Below are positions 24,201 to 35,220 of a stretch of 64,000 nt of DNA, piece by piece. The number at the start of each line of letters is the position of its first letter. Position 1 is the stretch's first letter. The stretch is from Dipteris shenzhenensis (lineage: Eukaryota; Polypodiophyta; Polypodiopsida; Gleicheniales), in NCBI GenBank assembly GCA_047967505.1, contig CM106539.1, one strand, 5' to 3'. The position numbers were made by a program, and so were the translations under genes. Under the pieces are notes generated by a model, which saw only the letters and a program-made list of their open reading frames with translations, did not search any database and had not been told where the DNA came from.

Positions 24201-25211
24201 TCTCGTGTGCCATACCCTCAGCATCTAAGAGCACTTCCAAAGGATATTCATGTGGATTGGCTACTTGATGAAATGGAGAAAGCAGAGAAAGACGAGGGGA
24301 TGCATATCACAATGGAAGAATGGGAGTATGCTAGGGGATGCATGAGCAAGGTCGATATATAGAATGTTATGCATAAGTTAGGAGCTTTCAATAATTTAGA
24401 TTGCTTATTCAATTGATTTTTTCTTGGTGTAGTGCACTATGTTCAATGCTATATGGTGTGAGGGCAAGCATTTTCGAACACAACAGATTGATGATAAGAG
24501 AAACACACAAGATTGCGGCGTCATTGCTAGCTTTGAGGGAGCCAATGGAGCCATGGATGATTATTGTGGCATAATCCAATATATTATTATGCTTGACTTT
24601 CGACGCTTCTTTGTGTATGTTTTGGATGTAAAGTGGTTTAAGGACGTGGTGGAAAGAGGCCCTAATGCAACAATCAAACGCCATGCAAGTGGCTTTGTAA
24701 CTATTGACTCCACAAAGTTTTAGCAAAGTAGGAAGGACACACTAGTACTACTGCAACAATGTGAACAGGTACTGTGCACACATATAAAAATACTGGCTTT
24801 TAAATATTTGATGCAAGAAAAGTAACATGATTGTATTTGTGTTTGAATTAGGTTGTCTATCAACCAATGGTGGATAATAATAGATGGTGGCATGTCATAC
24901 CTATTATGCCACGTTCCAAAATGATGTATAGTACATTTACTAATATGGAGCGTATGGAGGATGATCATGGCCATGGACGTGATGATGACCGTGATTCAAG
25001 AGAGGAGGATGATCATGAGATAGGAGATACAGATATTGAGGCCATTACCCGTGAGGACGAGCCTACCATTCGAGATGCTGATTTCGATGAGCACATGAGT
25101 GGCACAAGTAGTAGTGGGTTGAATGTATTTGTAGATCTAAACACTTGTTTGGATTTTGAAGTAGGTAGTTTGGCAAGGGTTGATCTCATTGAGGATGAGC
25201 TTGAACCGTAG
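21229..25211 (+). pseudogene. TNP2 transposase (Transposase_21), CACTA copy 2
   Basis: Eight exons fit GT-AG junctions and a continuous phase: 21229-21414, 21499-21845, 21954-22693, 22780-23011, 23100-23490, 23583-24350, 24433-24768 and 24852-25211, about 1119 codons. In order: N-terminal Cys motif (CLCDRCRG), an acidic linker, the tnp2 core (ECPTCGEARY, LMWTMHDFPGYG, YHACPVCG, LLDPMHIFKNV), DUF4218 (VCLVEETFPRSILTSQLHL, QNARPEGSMAEGW), DUF4216 (LDFRRFFVYVLDVKWF) and an Asp/Glu-rich tail. This enzyme cuts and joins the element's ends. Two TGG-to-TAG type stops (21394 and 24721), where copy 1 has Trp, make it inactive. No frameshifts were noticed. Confidence 0.9.
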
Positions 25212-25379
25212 CCCCATAATTGATATTGGCAAAACTATTTTACATATTGTCTCATTCTCCTCATCTCACTTAATTCTTGTATATGTGGGCTTGCAAAAAA
25301 TTATGTGCTTTGGTAATCATGGGCAATGTTTGGAAAGCAATGATGTACACCAAAATCTCACTTTTTGTATTCTCTGGTT

Positions 25380-25637
25380 TGCGTCTATTTACGCGTCTAA
25401 ATGCGTGTCTGACTCTCAGTGTAAACGTGCAAATAAACGCGCAAATACATGCGCAAATAGACGCGCTAATAAATGGGATGTTAGACGGGCCCGTATTTTC
25501 TCAGGTTAGACGCGCACGTAGATGCGGTAATTTACGCGCAAATAGACGAGCTTTTAGACGCGCCTGTAATTCCTCTACTAAAGCAACGCCTATAGACGCG
25601 CCTGCTATTTTGCGCGTCTACCAAACGCGTCTATAGT
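25380..25637. repeat. Right subterminal AGACGCG array (CACTA copy 2)
   Basis: Degenerate TAGACGCG/CGCGTCTA units between the TNP2 stop codon and the right terminal inverted repeat. Confidence 0.85.
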
Positions 25638-25654
25638 TGCTTTGTGTTGTTGTG

Positions 25655-25657
25655 GGT
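25655..25657. other. Target site duplication GGT, right
   Basis: Matches 18318-18320. Confidence 0.8.
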
Positions 25658-26550
25658 TATACACGCGTTTGATCCTTGAGAAATTGGTCGAAATTGAGTA
25701 AGGATGTCTGCCCAGTCAATGGAGGACTTGTAAAGGTTTTGCATTCCCTTGATTCTTGACAAGTTATTTAGAATTTATATTGATTAAGGGCCTATACTTA
25801 GCAACACATAAGGAACATTTACAAAACTAAACATTTTTAAAGATGGAAATAATTATGAATCACCATACTTGTTTGAAGGCTAGTGTTTCAGATAGCATAA
25901 TGAACTTCACTGACACACAACATAATTGCTAGACTAAAGCATGATAAGTATAGTGATTTATGTAAGGTTTGAGAAATATTTGCATATGGGTAAGTTGCTT
26001 AATCCTTAGAATTTGATGTTACTAAACTAGTCTACACATTCTAAACTTAAATATGAGGCATTATGGAATTTTATTCTAGACACTACAACACGGCAACTCA
26101 TTTCTAACTCCTTCCTTGACGATTTTCGTGCCTTTGAAATTTTTTTGGGACTGGAGCTAAAAGCTAAAAAAAGATTATAAGTCAGAGAATTCACCGATTT
26201 GTAGGTCAATATGTATGTCAGTATACATTTATACATTGATATGTGAGTTTGAGAACACATATCGACACTCAGATTGACGTTGGGATTTCTTGATGAAAAT
26301 TACAGAAAGTGTTTTGAGTAGGTTCATTTTGAAGATAAATATTTTAGGAACATGTACAAGTTTGGGATCGAAATACATAATATAGGAATAGGGATAAGGA
26401 TGTCATTATGGGTATCGGACAAAATTACAAAAAGTAGTTTGCAATATATAGGACACAAATTCATTTGAATTTATTGATTTAAAGTTTAAAAAATTAAGAA
26501 CATATACAAGTTTGATATCAAAATACAAAAATATTCAAGATGGACTTAAT
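25658..26550. other. AT-rich gap, no gene recognised
   Basis: No coding or repeat signature seen. Confidence 0.45.
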
Positions 26551-26559
26551 ATACAAATT

Positions 26560-26910
26560 TTGATCAGAAGAAGATTGGTACCAGATGTGTTTGCTCGACT
26601 ATCTTGTATGAAGTTAGCCATCACTCCACAATCAAATGTGGCTCTCTTCAAATGATGCATTCCACACAAAAATGTCATCCATATGACCACATTGCACTGT
26701 ACTTTTTGTAATAAAATCATTAAAATTTTATAGCGCTTGTGACCATGGTTAGATCAAGCAAATCAAAAAGTAAGAAACGTACATGTTGATCACAATCCTA
26801 GTGCAAATTTCTACTCTCGCAGTGTTACTAGATCTCCATCATTTTTGGCCTTATGAAGAGATTGTTGTAACCAATCTTGTGACATGTCTTTGGGGAGAAG
26901 AATAAGGTTC
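26560..26910 (-). pseudogene. TNP2 C-terminal remnant (DUF4216 region)
   Basis: Minus-strand reading gives GMHHLKRATFDCGVMANF-like sequence, matching the block at 33930-34190 and 37560-37750. The nucleotide match continues through the adjacent intron and the next exon-like segment near 26820-26900. It is too short and broken to be functional. Confidence 0.65.
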
Positions 26911-27149
26911 CATCATTAGGGGAATTTTGGACTAAAAAAGGGCCTCATAAAGAGTGGATTAGCAAAATAGATTAAGAACTAACAAGGCCCATGTGAGTTC
27001 AAAAACATGCATCTCCCTAGGAGGTGGTGGTCCCAATGTGCCTCAAAAAATGCACCTAGGCACCCACTTGCAAGGCCCCCCTACTTGAAAAAATGTGCCC
27101 CTACCTCCCTCCCCAAGGTGGTTTCCATTCTAAAAAAGGAGCTTGTGGT
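26907..27149. mobile_element. Left-end fragment of the 34-bp-TIR element family
   Basis: CATTAGGGGAATTTTGG followed by AAAAAGGGCCTCATAAAGAG is a diverged copy of the left end at 40932, including its next ~100 bp (GGATTAGC, AAGGCCC). The fragment is cut by the copia insertion at 27155. Confidence 0.55.
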
Positions 27150-27154
27150 GGGTA
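27150..27154. other. Target site duplication GGGTA, left
   Basis: GGGTA here and at 32682-32686 flanks the copia element. Confidence 0.85.
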
Positions 27155-27861
27155 CGTTAGATATCAATGCTCCAGTCTCTTGTAACTACGCGGGAACCAG
27201 CTAACTCTACTTGTAAGCCCCCCATATGAGGAGAAGGCATTTGAGTAGCTCGGTTATTCGGTAGGTCCTGGTTTGAACACCAGATGGGGGCCATGTGTGG
27301 CCTGATGGCTGGACGGCTTCAGAAGAGTTGGCACACTACCAACTAGGCTACATGGAAGTGCGGGAAGGCATCCCTTGACTGACCGCACTGAGGGTAGACG
27401 GAGCATTTCTCGGGGCAGCCCACTCTCGGGTCGCGGGGCTTGTTTGGAGCCTTAGATGATCCCAGATGGCTCAGTTTCTCTGCTTTACGCACCGATTCTA
27501 TCGTATGGTTAGTGGCCTATTTCGGGACCGACCGTCAGTCGACCGTTTTGGGTAGACTGGGTCGGTCACCCAATTGAGCCTAACCGACTATGACTGGTGG
27601 ATATATAAGAGCAAGCCCGTGAAGCCCATTTCATCACTGGCTACAACAACCCTGATTCCTTAGCATCCAGCCTCCGTCTTCTACTGTTTCCAGCTTGCCA
27701 TCGAAGCTTCTTTCACAGGAGCGCACGGTTGGGAGGCAGCGCCATCTATTGTATCAGTTCTACAGTAATCAAATTTTTGATTCTCCATACTATCTTGTTT
27801 TCTCTCTTGCGTACGAGATCCTGTTATCTGTTGAGCATAGACGTTGTATTATTTTCTTACA
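27155..27861 (+). repeat. 5' LTR of the copia element
   Basis: 707 bp. It begins CGTTAGATATC where the 3' LTR has TGTTAGATATC, so the terminal T has mutated. It ends TTCTTACA. A TATA-like ATATATAAG lies at 27601. It lacks about 26 bp present in the 3' LTR near 32265-32300. Confidence 0.93.
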
Positions 27862-27873
27862 TGGTATCAAAGC
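27862..27873 (+). other. Primer-binding site (tRNA-iMet)
   Basis: TGGTATCAAAGC directly follows the 5' LTR. It differs by one base from the usual plant site TGGTATCAGAGC. Confidence 0.9.
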
Positions 27874-27932
27874 CTGGACTCTAGCAAGAAGATTTGGTAG
27901 TTTGTTTTCTGTTTGCGAGCATATTGTGAGAG

Positions 27933-30900
27933 ATGGCCTAGCCCGCAAGACTGCGAATCCCATCGTTCGACGAAAGCAAAAAGTTGGACGGCTCTAACTA
28001 TCCACTCTGGAAGTTCAAGATGAAGACCATCCTAAGCGCATACGAGCTTTGGGACATTGCTACTGGGGTGGACGTGAGGCCGCTTGCGAGATCGGATCCA
28101 GCCAATGCAGGACAACAGATAGTACCAACTGCAGATGAGATTCTCGCGTGGACAAGAAGAAATGCAGATGCGCTGTGTTCTATTGCCTGCAGCGTAAGTG
28201 ATTCCGTCATGGCGTTAATTCAACATGTTACCACAGCGGAGGAGGCATGGACGGTCTTGAAAAATCAGTACGAGACCACAAATCAGACGGGATTCAGAAC
28301 CTGGAGACTCAACTGGCGAGCGAGAAGTTGTCTGAGTCTGAAGCGGCAGAGAAGTTCATCACGAGGGTGAAGAATCTACGTGATCAGATGACTGCGATTG
28401 GCATTACCATCACCAGCGAGAATCTAGCACGAAGGTGCATACGGATTCTCCCACCAAAGTACGACAGTCTTGTTACGGCGCTGAATACGCAGAACATAAA
28501 TTCGCCCCTCAACTTTGAGCATTTCAGCGCGATGCTTCTGGAGGAGGAGATGCGTCAAAAGATGAGGACTGGAGAAGATTCGGCTTTCTAGACCGGATCA
28601 AAGAAAGGTAAGGTTAAGGACTCTGGTGACCCATCTTCTTCTGATGATAAAAAGAGAAAGAAGAAGATCAAGTGCTTCTATTGCAACAAGGCAGGGCACA
28701 AGCAGAATGAGTGCCGAAAGAAGATTGCAGATGAGAAGAACAGAGTAAAGAAAGAGTCCAGCAAACTCGCGCAGGCAGTACCAGTAGAGCTGTTCATTGC
28801 GATTGAGGAGATTTGCACGGAGGCAGTTCATGTACCTACGGATGAACCATGGATCATTGATAGTGGTGCATCGTGCCACATGACCAGTCGAAAGGATTGG
28901 TATACGTCTCTGCAGCCGGTAGGGAATGACATCCTGGTAGCAGTCGGCAATGATGCAAAATGTCCAGCAAAAGGAAAAGGTACGATTGCTCTCAAGTCAG
29001 ATGGAGTTGTAAAAAAGTTGTCCGATGTTCTTTATGTGACAGATATCAAGAGGAACTTGTTGTCTGTTTCCACGATCACGGATCGGGACCTCAAAGTTCA
29101 ATTCGATAAGAATGGTGCACAGATTCTGGATCTTCAAGGGAAGGTCATTGGTAAAGGTACACGGCGCAACAACATTTACGAACTCTCAGCTTTCAGTGCT
29201 CGAGCGGATGTGAAGAACACTAAGCTGTGGCATGAGAGGTTTGGTCATCTAAACCTTAGTTCTTTGAAGGAGATGCATAAAAGTGGAATGATTGCAGACC
29301 TATCAGAAATTTCAGATTTGCCCGATGTATGTGAAGCTTGCATGATGGGCAAGCAGCATCGGCATCCCTTTCCTAAAGAGGCCAGCTGGGCAAAGGCTCC
29401 TCTAGAGCTCGTTCACACGGACTTATGCGGAAAGATGGAGACAGAAGCTTTGGGTGGTTCCTACTACTTCATGACGCTGATCGACGACTACAATAGGACA
29501 TGGATACACTTCCTAAAGACTAAAGACGAGGCTTTTAGTAGGTTCAAGGAATGGCATGTAATGGTCAAGAAAAAAACTGGGAGGAAGGTGAAGAAGTTGA
29601 GATCAGATGGAGATGGAGAGTTCACATCAACTGAATTCGAAAGTTATTGCAAAAGTCACGGAATCAAGAGGCAGAAACCCCCGCCACATACATCATAGCA
29701 AAATGGAGTAGCAGAACACAAGATGCACGTCATCTGCGAAATGGGCCGGAGTATGATGAAAGGGAAAGATTTGCCAAAGGCTTTCTGGGTTGAAGCATGT
29801 AACACTGCAGTTTACATCCTGAATCGTAGCTACATGAAGGCTGTGAACGGGATGACTCCACTGCAAGCCTTTTTTGGTAAGAAACCTTCAGTTGCACATT
29901 TCAGAGTTTTTGGATGTGACTGTTTTGTGCATGTCCTTGATGCTACCAGGACCAAATGGGAACCGAAGAGCCGGAAGTGTATTTTCTTGGGCTACAGTGA
30001 AGAGGCGAAGGGTTACTGTCTCTATAACCCTGTTACCAAGAAGGTAATTGTAAGTCGCGATGTGGTCTTCTCAGAACAGCCGCATCAATTGGAGGAGGAT
30101 GCTTCCTTGCTAGACAACCAGGACCAGGATATCCATCTAGTACCGCCACTAACAGCAGACCGAACTCCCCCAACGGTGCTTGGGAGGATTCAAGACAAAG
30201 AAGACGAAGAAGAGCTTGCAGAACCACAACAGCAACGGTGATTCCCGAAGTGGGTAAAGTAGCTTTTGGATGGCAGAAAACCTCCAGCCATTGAGGAGGA
30301 ACCATTCGAACACTGCCAGTCCAAGAGATTAGAGGAGCAAAGAAGGGCGCAGGAACACTTGGTCAACTATGCTTTGATGACAGAAGTGATCTGTGCTGAT
30401 GAACCCAAGTGTCTTAAAGAGGCACAGGGCGATGATAGGTGGATGGAGGCTATGTAGTCGGAGTATGGCTCCATAATGAAGAACAACACTTGGGACCTTG
30501 TGGATCGACCACCAAAATGCAAGGTAATCGGAACCAAGTGCGTGTACAAGACCAAGTACAAGTTCGATGGCACGTTGGATAAATACAAGGCTCGGCTCGT
30601 GGCAAAAGGATTTGCACAGGTACATGGTTTTGATTATCAAGATACTTTTGCTCCCACAGCTCGACTAACCACAATTAACAGTGTTTTGGCTTTAGCTGCC
30701 CAGGGAAGTTGGCCCGTGTTTCAGATGGATGTGAAATCTGCCTTTCTGAATGGAGATCTCAAGGAGGAGGTATACGTGGAAACCACCAGGTTTTGAGATC
30801 CCTGGTTCATAAGGTAAAGTCTGCAAAGTGAAGAAGGCACTTTACGGGCTGAAACAGGCCCCACAAGCGTGGTACCAGTGAATTGATGCCTACTTTCTAC

Positions 30901-31921
30901 AAAACAGGTTCAGGAGGAGCCCATCTGATGCAAATTTGTATCTCTTTAGAGAAGGAGGCAGGTGTATGATCGTGGTCCTTTATGTGGACGACCTTGTCAT
31001 AACAGGGAACCATGAAGAGAAGATCTCGCAGACGAAGCATTTGCTAGGAAGAGAGTTTGAAATGACAGACCTCGGGCTGATGCATTTTTGTTTGGGGATT
31101 GAAGTTTGGCAGGAGCCGAAACAGATCTTCATTTCACAGCTGAATATGCTAGAGAGATACTGAAGGCATTTGGCATGGCTGAGTGCAAGACAGTTGGTAC
31201 CCCTATGGAGGTTGACGCGAAGCTCTCAAACGAGGATTCATCACCACTGGTGGATGAAGTGAAGTACAGAAGGCTTGTGGGCAGCTTGATTTACTTGTGC
31301 AACACACGACCGGATATTAGTTTTATGACTGGTGTACTAAGCAGGTTTTCCAATAAGCCCCGGGAGAACCATTGGAGGGCAGGGATACGGGTGTTGAAAT
31401 ACATCAAAGGCACACTTGATTATGGCATCACCTATACCAAGGGCAACATCTTGACCGGATTCTATGACTCGGATTGGGTAGGAGACGTGGACAGCAGGAG
31501 ATCAATGACAGGTTATTGTTTCTCACTTGGATCTAGAGTTGTGTCATGGGTCAGCAAGAAGCAACCCATAGTTGCTCTTTCTTCTACCGAGGCCGAGTAC
31601 AAATCTGCATGCTTTGCTTCTTGCGAGGTAGTGTGGTTGAGGAGGATTTTGGGGGACATGGGTGCAGTGCAGAACAAGCCTATGCAATTATCATGTGACA
31701 ATCAGAGTTGCATGGTGATTGCAAAGAACCCGGTGTTCCACGCTTGCACAAAACACATTGAGATTCAATATCACTTTGTACGCGAGCTCATCATGGATAA
31801 AGAGGTCAACTTGGTGTACTGTTCGAGTACAGAGAATGCTGCGGACATCTTCACGAAGGCTCTTGGAAGAGACTTGCTGGAGAGGCATCTTCATCGACTT
31901 GGCATTGGGCCGAAAAAGTAA
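27933..31921 (+). pseudogene. Copia gag-pol polyprotein, decayed
   Basis: The presumed ATG at 27933 is followed by a stop two codons later. Gag then continues (KLDGSNYPLWKFKM), shifts frame near 28290, and reaches a zinc knuckle (CFYCNKAGHKQNEC, 28674). Next come protease (WIIDSGASCHMTS, 28850), integrase (LWHERFGHLNL, LVHTDLCGKM, FMTLIDDYNR), reverse transcriptase (ARLVAKGFAQVHG, FQMDVKSAFLNG, YVDD at 30981-30992) and RNase H (ALSSTEAEYKSAC, a primate-like KHIEIQYHFV segment). Interruptions include the stop at 28589, a TAG at 29696, stops near 30239-30458 and a frameshift near 30795. It is not functional. Confidence 0.93.
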
Positions 31922-31940
31922 GTTCACTTGCGGGTGGACA

Positions 31941-31951
31941 TTGAGGGGGGG
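31941..31951 (+). other. Polypurine tract of the copia element
   Basis: TTGAGGGGGGG immediately precedes the 3' LTR and would prime plus-strand synthesis. Confidence 0.85.
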
Positions 31952-32681
31952 TGTTAGATATCAATGCTCCACTCTCATGTAACTACGCGGGAACCAGCTA
32001 ACTCTACTTGTAAGCCCCCCATATGAGGAGAAGGCATTTGAGTAGCTCGGTTATCCGGTAGGTCCTGGTTTGGACACCAGATGGGGGCCATGTGTGGCCT
32101 GATGGCTGGACGGCTTCAGATAGAGTTGGCACACCGCCAACTAGGCTACATGCAAGTATGAGAAGGCATCCCTTGACTGACCGCACTGAGGGTAGACGGA
32201 GCATTTCCCGGGCAGCCCACTCTCGGGTTGCGAGGCTCGTTTGGAGCCTCAGATGATCCCGGATGGCTCTGGGCCGAACGGACACCATAGGTGAGTTGCT
32301 CTGTTTTGCGCATCGGATCTATCGTATGGTCGGTGGCCTATTTCGGGACCGACCCCCAGTTGACCGTTTTAGGCGGATTGGGTCGGTCACCCAATTGAGC
32401 CTAACCGACTACGACTGGTGGCTATATAAGAGCAAGCCCGTGAAGCCCATTTCATCACTAGCTACAACAACCCTGATTCCTTAGCATCCAACCTCCGTCT
32501 TCTACTGTTTCCAGCTTGCCATCGAAGCTTCTTTCATAGGAGCGCACGGTTGGGAGGCAGCGCCATCTATTGTATCAGTTCTACAGTAATCAAATTTTTG
32601 ATTCTCCATACTATCTTGTTTTCTCTCTTGCGTATGAGATCCTGTTATCTGTTGAGCATAGACGTTGTATTATTTTCTTAC
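31952..32681 (+). repeat. 3' LTR of the copia element
   Basis: 730 bp, starting TGTTAGATATC and ending TTCTTAC. The final A expected from the 5' LTR is missing before the GGGTA duplication. Point differences from the 5' LTR are scattered, so the insertion is not very recent. Confidence 0.93.
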
Positions 32682-33329
32682 GGGTATCACTCCCCCCAAA
32701 AATGTGATTTTTTTTAAAAGTTCAAAAAAGGCCTAAACCTATAGAAATTTCTAAAAAAGGTTTGTTTTTCTAATCCCATCCATGATTTTTGTAGAAATTT
32801 TATGATGGAGATTGTTAAAGAGAAGCACTTGACAAACTTTATGTAGTAAAGAGTATAGTGAAGAGAGAGAATCCAATTCCATTCTTAGGGATCCACGCCT
32901 GCGTGCAATTTTGCAAGAGGTTACAGCTGATTTAGGGGACATTGTAGACCCAACAGAAGTTGTCCATGCATGTGATATTCACTATTACACATGGGCCTTA
33001 TTCTGATAGTTAAGCATCGACATTTAGCACACGCGGGGCGCTAATCCTCGGTATGCAAAGCGGGTTCAAAAAAGTATCGCTATATAGTGACACTTGCCAG
33101 ACTTGTAGAAGGTCGTTATATAGCGACGTTTTACAAAGAGTGTTTTTCCCCATAATGACCTTTAAAGATAGTTTTTCCCAATGACAAAATTTTCTCCTTT
33201 TCATACATATTTGATCCTTTGAAAAAATAAAAGTACAAGAGCATGTACGTCAAGTTTGAAGCTCATATATTCATGTCCAAGTTTGAGATGAAAAAATCAA
33301 TGAAGAGCATTTACATCAATGGCTTCATC

Positions 33330-34190
33330 CTAAGCCAAGTCTAGTGCGCCAAACAAGTCTATCTCCAACTCTATACCGAGTTGATCTCCTATATCATCAT
33401 CGTACTCTGGCATCATATGTTCACCTAATACTTGATCATCTTCTTCAATAAAGTCGGGTGATTCTTGATGATCGTCATCTTCTTCCTTAATATCATGATC
33501 TCCAGCTTCCTCCCGTACAATGTCATTATGCACATCTTCCTCTTAGCTCATATTGTGATCTTCATTTTCTTTGCTAGATCCATTTGGATAAATTGGATTT
33601 GGCATTGGTAGTGGCATCTCCATATCCACATCTCTATCTTCAAAAATTTGCTTACTTCGTGGTGCAACTTGGATCAGAATGATCCAGATGAAAAACCACC
33701 TATATTGAAGATGGGTGCCAAATGCCATCAATTATATGAAATTATGCTTAAGTACATGTACCAATTGATCTTTAAAAATGAAAGCTTCAATTAATTAAAT
33801 CATTAGTATGCACCTGCTCATATGCTCGGGAAGAACAAAAGTATCACTTTCATCGGTCCAAAGTTTCATGGAGTCTATTGCAAAAAAACCACTACTGTCT
33901 TTTCTCACTGTCGCATGGGGATCGTTGTAAATAGTTCTAAACCATTTTACATCAAGAATGAAAATACTAAATTGTTTGAAATCAATTTCATAGATTTTGC
34001 ATATGGTCCCACAATAATCCAATTGTGAGGAGAGAAGATTGGTATTTGAAGCACTTGCTCGACTATCTTGTGTGAAGTTAGGCATGACTCCACAATCATA
34101 AGTGACTCTCTTTGAATCGTTGCGTTCCATGCAAAAATGTCATCCATATGACCATAATGCACTCTACTTTTTGTAATGCAAAAGAGCATC
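33330..34190 (-). pseudogene. TNP2 C-terminal remnant B (DUF4216 and acidic tail)
   Basis: The minus strand gives KRVTYDCGVMPNF, LDYCGTICKIYE, FILDVKWF and an Asp/Glu-rich tail (EEDDDHQESPDFIEEDDQV), collinear with exons 7 and 8 of the intact TNP2. It is diverged from both full CACTA copies and closest to remnant A (37513-37930 plus 34532-34894) and to 8340-9095. Confidence 0.75.
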
Positions 34191-34383
34191 ATTAAAACAA
34201 TGAGGATGTATCTATTTTATAGCGTATTTTGTCACAAATAATTACTTAATTACGTCAAGAAGTAAGAAACTTACATGCATCATACATGCAGATGATAACT
34301 TATAACAAGTCCTGCATGCATGCATGAATGTGTTAGTATAAGATATGCGTGCGAAAGAGAGTCATAAAGCATAATTATATATT

Positions 34384-34531
34384 TTACATGTAAAGACACA
34401 ACCACGTATCTGCGTGCTCTCCATATCCTAGGTAGTCACGCATGGTCCACATCAAGATTCCCCTGACCAAAATGTCATTGGTATGTCTAGGAGCTCTGGA
34501 AATATCAAAGACCCACACTTCTCTCCATAAG
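34384..34531 (-). pseudogene. TNP2 exon-3 end fragment upstream of remnant B
   Basis: Minus-strand translation (IEILWREVWVFDISRAP, GILMWTMRDYLGYGE) matches the exon-3 end of TNP2 (EILWRGIEVHDVSRPP, LMWTMHDFPGYGE). The next TNP2 piece on this strand is exon 7, so exons 4-6, including DUF4218, have been deleted. Confidence 0.75.
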
Positions 34532-34894
34532 ATCTCTATCTTCAAAAATTTGCTTACTTTGTGGTGCAACTTGAATCACACACCACCATCTTGGATCAAA
34601 ACGATCCAGATAAAAAACCACCTATATTGAAGATGGGTGCCAAATGTCGTCAACTATATATATGAAATTTGCTTAAGTACATGTATCAATGGATCCTTAA
34701 AAACGAAAGCTTTGATTAAATCATTAGTATGCACTTGCTCACAGTGCTTGAGAAGAAAAAAAGTATCACTTTCATAGGTCGAATGTTTGGTGGAGTCTAT
34801 TGCAAAGAAATCGCTACTATCTTTTCTCTCTGTCGCATGGGAACCATTGTAAATAGTTCTAAACCATTTTACATCAAGAATGAAAATACTAAAT
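34532..34894 (-). pseudogene. TNP2 C-terminal remnant A, distal half
   Basis: A near-duplicate of 33626-33970. It is the downstream half of a TNP2 exon 7-8 remnant whose upstream half lies at 37513-37930. The two halves are separated by the LTR element at 34895-37512. Confidence 0.75.
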
Positions 34895-35220
34895 CTGACA
34901 AAACATGTGTACCTCAGGATCTATGGAGCACTCTAAGGTGGATGGAACCTGTGTGGAAACATGATGAAGAGAGTGCTCATGACATGTACCTCAAGTCAAT
35001 TAGGTTCCAAGATAGATTAGCTTGGACTCATAAAGAGAATCTTGAGATAGTGCAATGTGCTTGATTGATATTACTTCAAATGAACCTCCCTTTTATAGGT
35101 GAGGGTACTTACATCCATTTGCTTGCTCACATGTGGGATATCTCCTCCATGCCATGTGGCAGCTTACCCTTTGCTCATACCTTTGCTCTACATGTGCTCA
35201 TGGCACCACAACTCTCAACA
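34895..35220 (-). repeat. LTR (3' in element orientation)
   Basis: On the plus strand it starts TGACAAAACATGTG and ends CTCTCAACA, so it has TG...CA ends in both readings. Confidence 0.93.

Larger units (their letters stand above)
18321..25654 (+). mobile_element. CACTA (En/Spm) transposon copy 2, both ends present, 7334 bp
   Basis: The left terminus CATAACAAGACAAAGCA matches the reverse complement of the right terminus (CACAACAACACAAAGCA) at 14 of 17 positions. The 3-bp GGT duplications flank it exactly. It carries a TNP1-like gene on the minus strand and TNP2 on the plus strand, transcribed outward from the centre. AGACGCG repeat arrays lie at both ends and in the middle. TNP2 has two nonsense codons and TNP1 at least one, so this copy could move only if helped in trans. 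Confidence 0.92.
27155..32681 (+). mobile_element. Ty1/copia LTR retrotransposon, 5.5 kb
   Basis: It has two LTRs (27155-27861 and 31952-32681), an initiator-Met primer site next to the 5' LTR, a polypurine tract before the 3' LTR, and 5-bp GGGTA duplications. Domain order gag, protease, integrase, reverse transcriptase, RNase H marks the copia superfamily. The coding region has several stops and frameshifts, so the copy is non-autonomous. It is inserted in an end fragment of the 34-bp-TIR family. Confidence 0.96.

Noticed and set aside
27862-27873. tRNA gene at TGGTATCAAAGC and similar sites (37176, 49840)
   Set aside because: These are retrotransposon primer-binding sites, complementary to the tRNA 3' end. 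No cloverleaf sequence surrounds them.
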